Source of the DNA: Omphiscola glabra
Taxonomy: Eukaryota; Mollusca; Gastropoda; Lymnaeidae
Length of the DNA stretch: 64,000 nt
Direction of reading: 5' to 3'
Assembly: GCA_964017045.1 (NCBI GenBank)
Contig: OZ024794.1
Location: forward strand, 5,926,329-5,990,328
The position numbers and the translations under genes were made by a program. Below, in pieces: positions 12,237-24,111 of this stretch. The number at the start of each line of letters is the position of its first letter. Positions within the stretch are counted from its first letter, which is position 1. The notes below the pieces were generated by a model. The model worked only from the letters and a program-made list of their open reading frames with translations. It did no database searches and had not been told where the DNA came from.

Positions 12237-13797
12237 CACGGCGATCTGGTGTTCTTAAAACTATTTAAACAAAAAAGTCTTTAAATGTTTCTTAAATGAT
12301 TTTTGTATCATTTTCAATTTCCCTCAAAGATTGGGGCAAACAGTTTTATAGTTTTGGCGCTATCGCTGCAAATGAACGCACTCCGTGTTGAGACCCGCTC
12401 GTCCTCACTTGTGTGAGACCCGCTGGCTCACACAACCTACCGGTCACTTGTCAGTCGCTTGTCACGTGATCGACTCAATTAGGCCAGTACTGATGATAAT
12501 AATGACTCATAGTCAGAAACAATGGAAGTTTCCGGTCAACCAGAAAAATGGTCAGTTATACGAAACACTGCCCATGTCCAGAGCGTGTGACCAAGCTTGT
12601 CACCTAGGGTCGGCTTGTGAACCATTGGTTGACCAGACGAAAAATTAGCATATAGTATATTAATCATATGTATGACCCAGAGGTCAGCGTTAACTGGACT
12701 TAGGTCAGCGTTAGTTGGATCCGAGTATAAATAGAGTTGTAAGCCAGTTAGTCGCTCTCTCTCTCGTCCCTGTAATTACGGTAGTGTAATTGACAGACAA
12801 GTATGAGCCTGGCTTATGACTATTTGCTTTTTGGAGTGTATCCAATCAAGTGTCGTAGGGTTGGTAATATTAGTATTGTTGTTAGTTTCACATGTTTGTA
12901 ATGTTAGTATTTTGTTAGAGGATATGTTAGGATTATAGTTAGTTATCAAGTCATTGTTAGAATACTACGTTATAAGAATGTATATGTATGATTAATTAGT
13001 AATATTGTGATAAGACTGTAATTCTTAGTGGTAGCTTATATGTTGTATCGATTATTCTCTTTACAGCCAGTTAGTACAGTTAGAGTAGTTAGTTTAGTAA
13101 GTTAATACAGTTAGTACAGTTAGTAGTTAGTTTAGTACAGTAACAGTTAGTACGTTAGCTCAGTTCAGTCAGTTGAATGAGATTAGGCTCAGGGCTATAG
13201 AAGCATATGCCATAGCAGAGCTCAGTAGACTAGAACTCAGTCTGTATAAGACGTCAGCGGTTAACAGTTTAACCCTGACGCAGTAATTGCACAAGGCAGA
13301 TAATAACGAGCGAGTAACGCACTAAAGGGATAAGGTCAGCAGACGACCCAAACAGAAGTGTTGTAGAGGTAGCAGAGCGTGGCGAGCAGTTCCTCCCCAC
13401 CCCCTGCACAGCTGAGTGACCAGTGGCTTTGTTGTGTGCTGTAAGAGTCTGGCAGTGTGTATAGCAGACGAGAAGCAGGCAAGCGAGGGCAAGCCGAGAC
13501 GACCGTTCCACCGAACGTCCAGCATCATAACATCGTATTATTAGTAAAGCATTCATTGTATCGATATTAATTATTACTATTTGTAGGAGTCTATATATAT
13601 TTTGTATTGTAATAATTAAATAATTATTTGTGGCTGAACCACTGGTGTTTTTTGTAATAGTAACGTTATTGTGAGTGAGGATTAATTTAGTATAACTGTT
13701 GATAGTAGTAATCATTCCCTAGACATAGTCATAGTAATACTAATCAACGTAGCGCTAGGGACCTTTATCTATATATATACCCCCTGTTTTGAAAGTA
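12237..13797. other. Mostly unique interval with a TATA-like site and AGTTAGTACAGT-rich tract
   Basis: A TATAAATA box stands near 12726 followed by CTCTCTCTCTCGTC, which would fit a promoter or an LTR, but no paired copy is seen in the window. The stretch 13070-13150 is a short irregular GTTAGTACA repeat. Reverse frames of 68-148 codons at 13269-13715 show no motif. Confidence 0.35.
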
Positions 13798-14250
13798 TTA
13801 TTCGTGGCCATAAAAGTTCCAAGTTCGACATTTTGGGGGGACCAGAAATATATAGATAAGAAATAGAATTTTCGACACTCCGTAAGACTTTTTTCTGTGT
13901 CCATCCACACTGGGAACTCTCAGTGAGGACTGTGTTAAAGACCCCAGTTTCTTTAATGACACGTGTTTATAAATCAGTTCTTTAAGATATTCCGGTGCAG
14001 AGCCTTCTAGGCAGCTGTATGCCAGGGACAGAATCTTTTGGTCAATGCGCTCACTCACAAGAAGCCAATGGAGAACTGGGGTGATGTGGTCAGATTTCTC
14101 TTTCCGCGATACAATGCGTACTGGAGTATTTTGTACCTTCTGGAGTCTCTGAATTTGGTTCTGATGTAAACCCCACAAACAACTGTTACAGTAATCTAAT
14201 CTTGACTTGATTAGAGTTACTGCTACGGCATTCATCCACAAAGTTCTTAC
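13798..14250 (-). pseudogene. CR1/L2-like LINE fragment, C-terminal part of the reverse transcriptase ORF
   Basis: The reverse-strand frame contains SRLDYCNS followed by LWGLHQNQIQRLQKVQN, the pattern found just after the catalytic core of CR1/L2-clade reverse transcriptases (commonly SRLDYCNSLLYGLP then RLQRVQNAAARL). It continues with a stretch resembling the HITPVL-LHWLPV-RI-KIL segment, then PEYLKELI. The catalytic palm with the FADD motif is absent, so this is a 5'-truncated dead copy. The end near 13800 is diverged. The fragment has a readable frame of about 147 codons, but no function is expected. Confidence 0.8.
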
Positions 14251-15015
14251 ACCAAACTGCCAAAAGAATAGCAGCGTACACAGACTACATACTCTACGTC
14301 ACAGCTGCAATAAAACACATCATCATACATCAAAAGCCTAGTGGCACCGGAAGCGTTCATTAACTAAACAAACACACAAGACACATGGCGCACAATAAAA
14401 CACAAGATTCGGTGCGAAACAATTTCTAGTGAATATCCCAAACTGGACATTTAGTAAATAAATCCCCATAACTTGTGTAATAAAGCAAGATTACTTGCGT
14501 ACTTCAACTACTTGTGCGTTTTTACCCCACGTCCCCCCAGAACAGGGTAGTGAAAGCCAACTTCCCTCCCCCCCTCTCCACCTGTATTTTGTTTAAGCAT
14601 GATGGCATTATTTAATGAACAACCTGACCTACTTTAGATCTGATCTCATTGTTGAAAGAAAGAGAAATTTTAAACATATGGCCAATGTTTGATACTTGGC
14701 AAAAGCTGTTTTAAAAATATTACAAAGTAGGCCATTATAGCGATGGTAAAGTAGCTATGATCCGTATTGTTCCGAGATCAGATCGCACTTTTTCGCATAA
14801 TGTAAGAGTTTAAACTGGAGTACAACTACAAACGATATGTTGCAAAAACTAAATAAATATATAAGGCTAACGTGACATCAAGTGTATGGATAGTAAAGAG
14901 TTTCATAATTCACACTATTTCACTAATATTATCGGTGAGAGCTACCATTGACTACTCTTAAAATTTAAACAAATGAAAATGACATATCCCTGGATTCTCT
15001 TGAATTTAAATTATG
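14251..15015. other. Unique AT-rich interval
   Basis: No gene or mobile-element end recognised. C/T-rich patch at 14555-14585. Confidence 0.4.
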
Positions 15016-15198
15016 CTTAGCGGCAGATCACGCGATCAAATTTTCGACCATGCATTTGATGCGATTTATGTATGAAGCCTTGTCACAACTTTCAATTTAC
15101 TATTTGATCAAACTTCCCTAAAAAGAAACCACGCACAAAATAGTGCGTTCATACAAAAATTTGACGTGAAATTTGATCGAGTGAACTGACGCTTATGA
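15016..15198. mobile_element. Fold-back (MITE-like) element, diverged
   Basis: The left arm (about 15017-15080) and right arm (about 15144-15198) are inverted copies. GATCAAATTTTCGA faces TGAAATTTGATCGA, AGCGGCAGATCAC faces GTGAACTGACGCT, and TTATGTATGAAGC faces GCGTTCATACAAAA. The right arm shares TAGTGCGTTCA and AATTTGACG with the interior of the fold-back at 50490-50790, so both likely belong to one family. No clear target duplication and no coding capacity. Confidence 0.6.
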
Positions 15199-15378
15199 TC
15201 GTGCACATTTTTCTCGCCGTGGGGGGCACTTGATTTGCTACAAGTGGAGGGGGTCGGCACTGACGGACACACTCCGCACCCCCGGGAAGATGCATGACAG
15301 AGCTGACAAGACAACTTCATGGTGAATTGAAAATAATAATAAAATATTTTTGCTGGAGATTATCAGGATTAATAAATT

Positions 15379-15441
15379 TCCCTATAAATAAATTATCCTA
15401 TAAATACATTTTCCTATAAATGAATTTTCCTATAAATGAAT
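15379..15441. repeat. 17-bp repeat, 4 copies
   Basis: TTCCTATAAATGAATT-type units follow one another four times with small changes. Confidence 0.85.
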
Positions 15442-15579
15442 TGCACAACAAAAAAGATTGAAGGAGACATTCCGATAGCTGAATATTGATCGGGGGACCA
15501 TGGCGTCCCACTGACCAGTGGCCTAGAGATCAGGCAGACCGGTACGGATATGGTGTCTACGGTTTAAGACTTGATTACA

Positions 15580-15720
15580 TAACAACAAATGTCCAGTAAT
15601 GAACGACCACCAAATGTCTAGTGACTGTCTTGAATAACATATCTAGTAACTGTCTTGGCAAATGTCTAGTATTTGTCGTGAAACAAATGTCTATTTACTG
15701 TCTTGAAAGAAATGTCCACT
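15580..15720. repeat. Degenerate AATGTCTAGT/ACTGTCTTG repeat
   Basis: The words AATGTCTAGT and CTGTCTTG alternate four to five times with variable spacing. Confidence 0.6.
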
Positions 15721-15845
15721 CCATAAATATGAGTAATTGATTAAGTAATCTGTAGGCAATTTACGACACTGATTCTGTTGTGAAAGTCTTTTTCTTTGAC
15801 GATTATGTAACTTTTTTTTACATAGGGCTTGTTATCTCATATGTT

Positions 15846-16072
15846 AAAATGATCACATTCTGTTCCCTCATGCATATTAACGACCACATTCTGTTAGCTT
15901 ATGTTTTAATGACCCCATTTGTATCTCCATTGGGTAAAAATAACACATTTTTATCTCCCTTGTGTTTAAGTGACCCATTTGTATCTCCCTTGTGTTTAAA
16001 TGACACATTTGTATCTCCCTTGTGTTTAAATGACACATTTGTATCTCCCTTGTGTTTAAATGACCACATTAT
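15846..16072. repeat. 30-bp minisatellite, about 7 copies
   Basis: The unit begins ATTTGTATCTCCCTTGTG and becomes more uniform toward the right end. A plus frame at 15780-16118 follows its 10-codon period and is not taken as a gene. Confidence 0.92.
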
Positions 16073-16402
16073 GTTCATAGCACGAAATACTTCTTTAGAA
16101 GAGAAAGATTTATTTTAAAGAAAGTAAACTTGAATGAGATTGTAAGTATCGCCATATTATTAGAGCCTGTTTAAAAAAATCGATTACGAGAAATGATCAG
16201 AATTATCGGGGCTCGCCAGCGTCTTTCCACCCCGCCCCAATCCTACCCACACCCTCTACCCACACCCCCTACCCACACCCCCTATCCACTGGCCATTTCC
16301 CTACCCACACAACCCTTCCACCCTCAGCCCAATTCTAACCTGACATCCCTCCGCCTCCATTACATTTTCCCTCTTAAGAGACATACGCGCTGTGTCAGGA
16401 AG

Positions 16403-16813
16403 ATGGAGAGTGAACAAATGCCAACCATGGGGACATAGAAGGCTTTCAGTGGAGGGTGGACAGTGAATAAATGCCAACCATGGGACATAGAAGGCTTTCA
16501 GTGGCGGGTGGACAGTGAATAAATGCCAACCATGGGACATAGAAGGCTTTCAGTAGCGGGTGGACAGTGAACAAATGCCAACCATGGGATATATAAGGCT
16601 TTCAGTAGCGGGTGGAGAGTGAACAAATGCCAACCATGGGACATAGAAGGCTTTCAGTAGCGGATGGAGAGTGAACAAATGCCAACCATGGGACATAGAA
16701 GGCTTTCAGTAGCGGATGGAGAGTGAACAAATGCCAACCATGGGACATAGAAGGCTTTCAGTAGCGGATGGAGAGTGAACAAATGCCAACCATGGGACAT
16801 AGAAGGCTTTCAT
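16403..16813. repeat. 52-bp minisatellite, 8 copies
   Basis: AATGCCAACCATGGGACAT recurs every 52 bp. Early copies have GGGTGGACAGTGAATAA and later ones GGATGGAGAGTGAACAA, so the variant blocks are ordered along the array. Confidence 0.96.
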
Positions 16814-17019
16814 GGGCGATTTGTGTGTTGTAATAAATATGGAGCAATGGCGAAAATGTTCTAGCATATCAGAGCACTTTTACGTGAAACATTTAACCTA
16901 TTTCCATCTCAGTCTATACACATTCCACAACCACTTTGCATTCCCACACATAACACATCCCATCCACATTTCACATCCTGTGCATTCCTCATTAGGTTCG
17001 TACTTTCCTGCCATTTCCA

Positions 17020-17215
17020 AACATGCTTTTACCTAATTACATACACACTTCCTACCAAATACATACACACTTCCTACGAATTACATACACACTTCATCCC
17101 GATTATAAACACACTTCCTCTCAACTCTGTATACACATTCATTCTCCCATTTCTTTACACACTTCCACCCAATTCTATAAACACATTCTCCCAATATCTA
17201 TACATACTTCCTCCC
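17020..17215. repeat. Degenerate TACACACTTCCT repeat
   Basis: TACATACACACTTCCTACC-like units of 22-25 bp recur about 8 times. Confidence 0.8.
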
Positions 17216-17284
17216 AATGATATACCCCACTTCCCTACCCACACACTTCCAAACCCCAAAACATCCACCCCACTTCAATACTAA

Positions 17285-17640
17285 GTACATACTTCCCATT
17301 CCGCACACTTCCCATCCCGCAGACTTTCTATCCCACACACTTCCCATCCCGCACACTTCCCATCCCACACAATTCCCACTCCACACACTTACCACCCCAC
17401 ACACTTGCCATCCCGTACACTTCCCATCCCGCACACATCTCATCCACCACCCTTGCCATCCCACACAATTCCCATGCCGCACACTTCCCATTCCACACAA
17501 TTCCCACTCCACACACTTCCCATACCGCACACTTCGCATCCCACACAATATCCCACCCCAAAACACTTCCCATCCCACACACTTGCCTTCCCACAATATT
17601 CCCATTCCACACACTTGCCTTCCCACACAATTCCCAACGC
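17285..17640. repeat. 15-bp C-rich minisatellite (CACACTTCCCATCCC)
   Basis: About 23 units of 14-16 bp. Pyrimidine/A-rich on the plus strand. Overlapping open frames occur on both strands with a 5-codon period and are artefacts. Confidence 0.92.
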
Positions 17641-17817
17641 ACCATAAGAAACGCCTGTAGCAATTTTGCGCATTTCCTCAAGATTAGACAGTTGACCAAT
17701 ATCACAACGATTTGAGGCTAAAAATAGAACGGCATTTCTGTGGCTTTTACTTCTAAGGGATCCATAGAGTTCAACGACACTTGTCTTGCTTCACATCAAA
17801 TCTCTAAGCCGCTAATG

Positions 17818-18585
17818 CTTATCTAGTGTACACAAACTGTAACATGGCCATAGTTAACTGTAACATGGCCCTAGATAACTGTAGCATGGCCCTAGATAAC
17901 TGTAACATGGACATAGTTAACTGTAACATAGCCCTAGTTAACTGTAACATGACCCTAGTTAACTGTAACTTGGCCATAGATAACTGTAAAATGGCTATAG
18001 ATACATGTAACATGGCCCTAGTTTACTGTAACACGCCCTAGTTAATTGTAACATGGCCATAGATACATGTAACATTCCCTAGTTTACTCTAACACGCCCT
18101 AGTTAACTGTAACATAGCTCTAGATAACTTTAACATGGCCCTAGTTTACTGTAACACGCCATAGTTAACTGTAACATGGCCCTAGTTTACTGTAGCACGC
18201 CCTAGTTAACTGTAACATGGCCCTAGTTTACCGTAACATGCCCTAGTTCACTGTAACATGGCTCTAGATAACTTTGACATGACCCTAGTTTACTGTAACA
18301 CGCCCTAGTTAACTGTAACATGGCCCTAGTTTACTGTAGCACGCCCTAGTTAACTGTAACATGGCTCTAGATAACTTTAACATGACCCTTGTTTATTGTA
18401 ACACGCCCTAGTTAAACGTAACATGGCCCTAGTTTACTGTAGCACGCCCTAGTTAACTGTAACATGGCTCTAGATAACTTTAACATGGCCCTAATTTACT
18501 GTGACACGCCCTAGTTAAAGGTAACATAGCCCTAGTTTACTGTAACATGCCCTAGTTAACGGTAACATGGCCCTAGTTAGCCCAA
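17818..18585. repeat. 20-21-bp minisatellite (AACTGTAACATGGCCCTAGT)
   Basis: The left part (17830-18010) is regular with a 21-bp period. The right part alternates ACATGGCCCTAGTTTACTGT and ACACGCCCTAGTTAACTGT units, a dimer of about 40 bp. Some larger blocks repeat, for example the segment with GATAACTTTAACATG. Confidence 0.92.
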
Positions 18586-18589
18586 TTCT

Positions 18590-19036
18590 GTCAACAAAAT
18601 TCAAATGTCACGGTATTCCATTGTTACCTGCTACTAATCATCCAATAAAGCATCACTGTGTTTAAGTCAGAATGTCTGTACAAGCTGTACCATCAAGAAG
18701 AAGAGCTGATTTATCTAATCACTATCTAATTTGGGCAAGACTCAAGCTAAAATGAAGTCAAACTGGGAAAAGTCAGCTCCTAGACGGCTAAAATACAACA
18801 TGGCACTTCTGGCAGACGAGCAGAAGCGAGAGGAATTCAGTGATACCTTGAGAAATAAGTTCCAGGCCCAACAAGATCAAACATATGATGACCATACAGA
18901 ACTTCATTGGCAAAACACAAATATGTCTGTAACATTTACATGCAACTAGGTATTAAGACCGGCGAAGCACAAACAAAAAGATTGGCTCTCACTCAACACG
19001 TTGTAATAAGTAACCGAAGGGAAAGAAATGAAGTGT
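18590..19036 (+). pseudogene. APE-type LINE fragment: endonuclease end and linker
   Basis: The plus strand encodes SRRRADLSNHYLIWARLKLK, resembling the last endonuclease motif (ADxxSDHHLV-type) of APE-type non-LTR elements. This is followed in a nearby frame by the linker RRLKYNMALLADEQKREEF and FSDTLRNKFQAQQD, typical of this LINE group. A stop after LKLK and frameshifts show decay. The segment runs directly into the 31-bp array at about 19040. It is probably the 5' half of one element whose 3' end lies at 19565-20190. Confidence 0.72.
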
Positions 19037-19039
19037 GCA

Positions 19040-19563
19040 GGTTAACAGGAGCCACACCAGGGCAGAGAGCCGTAGACAACAGCCGCACCAGGGCAGAGAG
19101 CCGTAGACAACAGTCGCACCAGGGCAGAGAGCAGTAGTCAACATAGGGCAGAGAGCCGTAGTCAACAGTCGCACCAGGGCAGAGAGCCGTAGTCAACATT
19201 CGCACCAGGGCAGAGAGCCGTAGTCAACAGTCGCACCAGGGCAGAGAGCCGTAGTCAACATAGGGCAGAGAGCCGTAGTCAACAGTCGCACCAGGGCAGA
19301 GAGCCGTAGACAACAGCCGCACCAGGGCAGAGAGCCATAGACAACAGTCGCACAGGGCAGAGAGCCGTAGACAACAGACGCACGAGGGCAGAGAGCTGTA
19401 GACAACAGCCGCACAAGGGTAGAGAGCCGTAGACAACAGTCGCACCAGGGCAGAGAGCCGTAGGCAACAGCCGCACGAGGGCAGAGAGCCGTAGACAACA
19501 GCCGCACCAGGGCAGAGAGCCGTAGACAACAGCCGCACGAGGGTAAAGAGCCGTAGACAACAG
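19040..19563. repeat. 31-bp minisatellite inside the LINE linker
   Basis: CAGAGAGCCGTAGACAAC plus a CGCACCAGGG-type tail repeats about 18 times; some units are shortened to about 22 bp (CAACATAGGG junctions). The first unit reads in frame with the preceding linker as VDNSRTRAESRRQQ, resembling a conserved NNSRTRA-type linker motif of these LINEs, so the array probably grew from element sequence. Long reverse frames are artefacts. Confidence 0.92.
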
Positions 19564-19564
19564 C

Positions 19565-20190
19565 AATTGAGAAATAAAAAAAGAATCTAAGACAAGAGTA
19601 AAGAACAGTATTAAAAAGGACGCAAGTGCGTATTTAGATGGTTTAGCGTCAACAGCAGAAGGTAGATTAATAACGGAAAAAATAGAACTTTAAAAAAAGA
19701 TGGGTAAAATACTTTGAGAAATCGCTTAAACGCTTGGTCAGCATTTGTGCTGTTAAAGAAACTAGGGGAGTCAAGGGAGCTGACTCTTCAAACCAAAGAG
19801 AGAAGCATTCAAAATTGTCCTACTCTATGAAGCCGAAACATGGAGAACAGCGAGCATCACGCAGAAAGTACAGACCTTCATAAACACGTGATCCTGAACT
19901 CAAAAGGGTCCAACATCATCACCAACAAAGACTTACTAGAACGGACATACCAAGAGCTACTTCCTGAAGACATCATAAAGAAAAGATGGAGGTGGATAAG
20001 GCACACTTTTCGCAAACCCCCAGATAACATCACCAGACAAGCCCAAACATGGAATCGACAGGGAAAAGGAAGAGTGTAATGCCAAGGAATGCATGGAGAC
20101 GGGCGCTAGAGGCAGACACACAAAGTATGTGATACACCTGAAAAGGAAAGGGCAGGATCAAGAAGAATGGTCATCTCAGTAACCCCGATA
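19565..20190 (+). pseudogene. APE-type LINE fragment: end of linker and C-terminal region, catalytic core deleted
   Basis: After the array, LRNKKRI and a lysine-rich linker remnant appear, then YEAETWRT-like sequence near 19830. The clear C-terminal block follows: NKDLLERTYQELLPEDII, RRWRWIRHTFRKPPDNITRQ (as KRWRWIRH with RKPPDNITRQA) and, in another frame, WRRALEADTQ. This matches the C-terminal region of APE-type LINEs. No FADD palm is seen between linker and C-terminus, so the middle is deleted. Frameshifts are present near 20075. Confidence 0.78.
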
Positions 20191-20905
20191 ACCAAGGCAT
20201 TCTTAGGGCACTTAATCATGGTCCAACCTCAACGGCATGAACCCGAACACCCTGGTATGTACTCCAACACAACGGTATGTCCATTACCACCACAGTAAGA
20301 AACCATTATACCACCCACCACCAAGGTATGCAGCCTACAACCACAGCACGCACACTGTCACCACGGATTGCACCATTACACCACCATATGCACCATTGTA
20401 CTGCTCGATTTTTCTCTTAACATTTGATGGCTACTTTCGTTTTGCCCACCAATTACGTTGTAGGGCGCTTCTAGAACTTACAACCGCCACAAAAACACAA
20501 ATAATTATTACATACAACGGAATAAACAGGGTTTGGGGGGGGGGGGGTGTTAACCCAAACCCCGCCCCTCCCCTTTAAGTGATCAAAAAACAAAGAAGTA
20601 AAAGTAGAAGGAAGGGTGGATTCTATTATAATTTTTTTTGTAAAGCCCTTTTATGGAAACATTGTATGCCTATAAAGCGTAGCTAATGCAACGTCAACAG
20701 AGATCCATTAACATTATCCATTTTTGCAAGCGTTTTAGGGCATCAGGAGAAAGGGGGGGGCACTTAAAATACGCAGACAAAAACAGTTAGAACAACGCTA
20801 ACCTGTGATATATATTTAGGGAGATTTAATAAACCATTAGGTATGTTTAATGGACTTAGGTAAAGTTCTTCTACGATTGAATTTGTTTAGCCTCACTGTC
20901 AACCC
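20191..20905. other. Mostly unique interval
   Basis: Weak CACCAAGGTATG-type words near 20230-20400 may be an old repeat. A G-run of about 13 lies at 20535-20548. No gene recognised. Confidence 0.4.
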
Positions 20906-20908
20906 TTC

Positions 20909-21494
20909 CTCCAACCTTTATGTCAACCCAACCACACAAACAACCCAATCTCCAACCTTTATGCCAACCCAACCGCACAAACAACCCAATCTCCAACCAC
21001 ACAAACAACCCAATCTCCAACCACACAAACAACCCAATCTCCAACCGCACAAACAACCCAATCTCCAACCACACAAACAACCCAATCTCCAACCACACAA
21101 ACAACCCAATCTCCAACCACACAAACAACCCAATCTCCAACCTTTATGTCAACCCAACCACACAAACAACCCAATTTCCAACCTTTATGTCAACCCAACC
21201 GCACAAACAACCCAATCTCCAACCACACAAACAACCCAATCTCCAACCGCACAAACAACCCAATCTCCAACCACACAAACAACCCAATCTCCAACCGCAC
21301 AAACAACCCAATCTCCAACTACACAAACAACCCAATCTCCAACCTTTATGTCAACCCAACCGCACAAACAACCCAATCTCCAACCGCACAAACAACCCAA
21401 TCTCCAACCACACAACAACCCAATCTCCAACCTTTATGTCAACCCAACCGCACAAACAACCCAATCTCCAACCACACAAACAACCCAATCTCCC
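20909..21494. repeat. 24-bp minisatellite with longer interspersed units
   Basis: The basic unit is CCAACCACACAAACAACCCA plus ATCT. A longer unit carrying CCTTTATGTCAACC is inserted at intervals, giving a higher-order pattern. All three plus frames and all three minus frames are open, with an 8-codon period; none is taken as coding. Confidence 0.96.
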
Positions 21495-21664
21495 TCTTAA
21501 ACAGTCTGTCCACACAAAACCCATTTTCTTATTCCCATGAAAGATCTGTATTAAATGCCTCTTTGTCATTTTAGTGTTACAATGGATCCTTGCCTTTCAT
21601 TTGACGATTGGACATGAAAATCAGTTTACTGTTAGATCCGTGTTCATTGTTCTGTTGGCAATGG

Positions 21665-22524
21665 ACATTCACACCAGACACATTTCTGTCTCACTTCTGT
21701 AGACATTCATATCAGGCACATTTCTGTCTCACTTCTGTAGACATTCATATCAGGCACATTTCTGTCTCACTTATGTAGACATTCATATCACACACATTTC
21801 TGTCTCACTTCTGTAGACATTCATATCAGGCACATTTCTGTCTCACTTATGTAGACATTCATATCAGACACATTTCTGTCTCACTTCTGTAGACATTCAT
21901 ATCAGGCACATTTCTGTCTCACTTATGTAGACATTCATATCACGCACATTTCTGTCTCACTTCTGTAGACATTCATATCAGGCACATTTCTGTCTCACTT
22001 ATGTAGACATTCATATCAGACACATTTCTGTCTCACTTCTGTAGACATTCATATCAGGCACATTTCTGTCTCACTTATGTAGACATTCATATCACGCACA
22101 TTTCTGTCTCACTTCTGTAGACATTCATATCAGGCACATTTCTGTCTCACTTATGTAGACATTCATATCACACACATTTCTGTCTCACTTCTGTAGACAT
22201 TCATATCAGGCACATTTCTGTCTCACTTATGTAGACATTCATATCACACACATTTCTGTCTCACTTCTGTAGACATTCATATCAGGCACATTTCTGTCTC
22301 ACTTATGTAGACATTCATATCACACACATTTCTGTCTCACTTCTGTAAACATTCATATCAGGCACATTTCTGTCTCACTTATGTAGACATTCATATCACA
22401 CACATTTCTGTCTCACAGCTAGAGACATTCATATCAGACACATTTATGTCTCACATTAGTAGACATTTATATAAGACATATATCTGTCTGAGTTTTATAG
22501 ACATTTATATCAGACACATGTCTG
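21665..22524. repeat. 38-bp minisatellite organised as 76-bp dimers, about 22 monomers
   Basis: Monomers begin ACATTCATATCA. One class has GGCACATTT and ends TTATGTAG; the other has C or G variants (CACACA, CACGCA, GACACA) and ends TTCTGTAG. The two classes alternate strictly through most of the array. Edge copies at both ends are more diverged. Confidence 0.96.
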
Positions 22525-22598
22525 ACAGCAGTGGGTATTTAGTTGAGACAATATCAACAACTATAGATATAAGCTTTCGACCTATTTCTGACATTTGG

Positions 22599-23706
22599 TC
22601 GTCACTAGACCAATTAATCGACCAGGCTGTCACTAGACCAAGCGATCGACCAGGCTGTCAAAAAAGCAATCGACCAGGCTGTCACTAGACCAAGGAATCG
22701 ACCAGGCTGTCACTAGACCAAGCGATCGACCAGACTGTCATTACACCAAGCAATCGACCAGGCTGTCAATAGACCAAGCAATCGACCAGGCTGTCACTAG
22801 ACCAAGGAATCAACCAGGCTGTCACTAGACCAAGCTGTCACTAGACCAAACAGTCGACAAGGCTGTCACTAGACCAAGCTGTCGCTAGACCAAGCAATCG
22901 ACCAGGCTGTCACTAGACCAAGCAATCAACCAGGCTGTCACTAGACCAAGCAATAAACCAGGCTGTTACTAGACCAAGTAATCGACCAGGCTGTCACTAG
23001 ACCAAGCAATCGACCAGGATGTCACTAGACCAAGCTGTCACCAGACCAAGCAATCGACAAGGTTGTCACTAGACCAAGCTGTCACTAGACCAAACGGTCG
23101 ACCAGGCTGTCAGTAGACCAAGCAATCGACCAGGCTTTCAGTAGACCAAGCAATCGACCAGGCTGTCAGTAGACCAAGCAATCGACCAGGCTGTCACTAG
23201 ACCAAGGAATCAACCAGGCTGTCACTAGACCAAGCTGTCACTAGACCAAACAGTCGACAAGGCTGTCACTAGACCAAGCTGTCGCTAGACCAAGCAATCG
23301 ACCAGGCTGTCACTAGACCAAGCAATCAACCAGGCTGTCACTAGACCAAGCAATAAACCAGGCTGTTACTAGACCAAGTAATCGACCAGGCTGTCACTAG
23401 ACCAAGCAATCGACCAGGATGTCACTAGACCAAGCTGTCACCAGACCAAGCAATCGACAAGGTTGTCACTAGACCAAGCTGTCACTAGACCAAACGGTCG
23501 ACCAGGCTGTCAGTAGACCAAGCAATCGACCAGGCTTTCAGTAGACCAAGCAATCGACCAGGCTGTCAGTAGACCAAGCAATCGACCAGGCTGTCAGTAG
23601 ACCAAGCAATCGACCAGGCTGTCAGTAGACCAAGCAATCGAGCAGGCTGTCGGTAGACCAAGCAATCGATCAGGATGTCAGTAGACCAAGCAATCGACCA
23701 GGTTGT
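22599..23706. repeat. 28-bp minisatellite with a 400-bp block duplication
   Basis: The unit is CAGGCTGTCACTAGACCAAG plus CAATCGAC, with shortened units lacking the latter. The block from about 22781 recurs 400 bp later in the same order of variants (for example GGAATCAACC at 22806 and 23206). The two blocks look identical over at least 300 bp. Confidence 0.97.
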
Positions 23707-24110
23707 ATGACAAAATCTTCACGAAGCAACGGTCTCCACCGAGTCATCAAGCTCACCTCCCTCGACAACATCGTGTCCTTTCCTATAATGGAGCCATCTC
23801 TGTCACCACCCTGTGTGTCAACATCACAAGAAAAGATTTTAATTGAACCGCTGTCCCCGCTGACTGGCTTTTGGAGCGTGGGAACATGGAATTACAACGA
23901 AACCAAAGGTCAGTTATTTAGAGTGCGTGTAAGGAAAAAAGGGGTGGGGGGAGATTCTGGGGGGGGGGGAATAATCCTATTCCCGAACTGTGAACGAACA
24001 TAAGGGACGTAATCATCGTTTTTTCGCTAGTGTCGTGGTTTAAGATAAACTAGAAGTTATCTCCCCCATTCCAAGAGCTAAAAGCGAATTTAATCCCCTT
24101 AACCCGCATG
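23707..24110. other. Unique interval with one exon-like but unconvincing frame
   Basis: A 98-codon plus frame runs 23707-24003. Its first 65 codons are compositionally protein-like and end near AAAGGTCAGT, a fair splice donor, but the remainder is a G-rich tract and I recognise no family. Confidence 0.2.
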
Positions 24111-24111
24111 C

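Noticed and set aside
12720..12760. LTR call around the TATAAATA box
   Set aside because: No second copy, terminal motif or target duplication was found in the window.
23707..23910. Exon-like frame ending at AAAGGTCAGT
   Set aside because: The composition is protein-like, but no family is recognised, another frame is equally open over much of it, and the upstream boundary is a tandem array. Kept only as a weak possibility.
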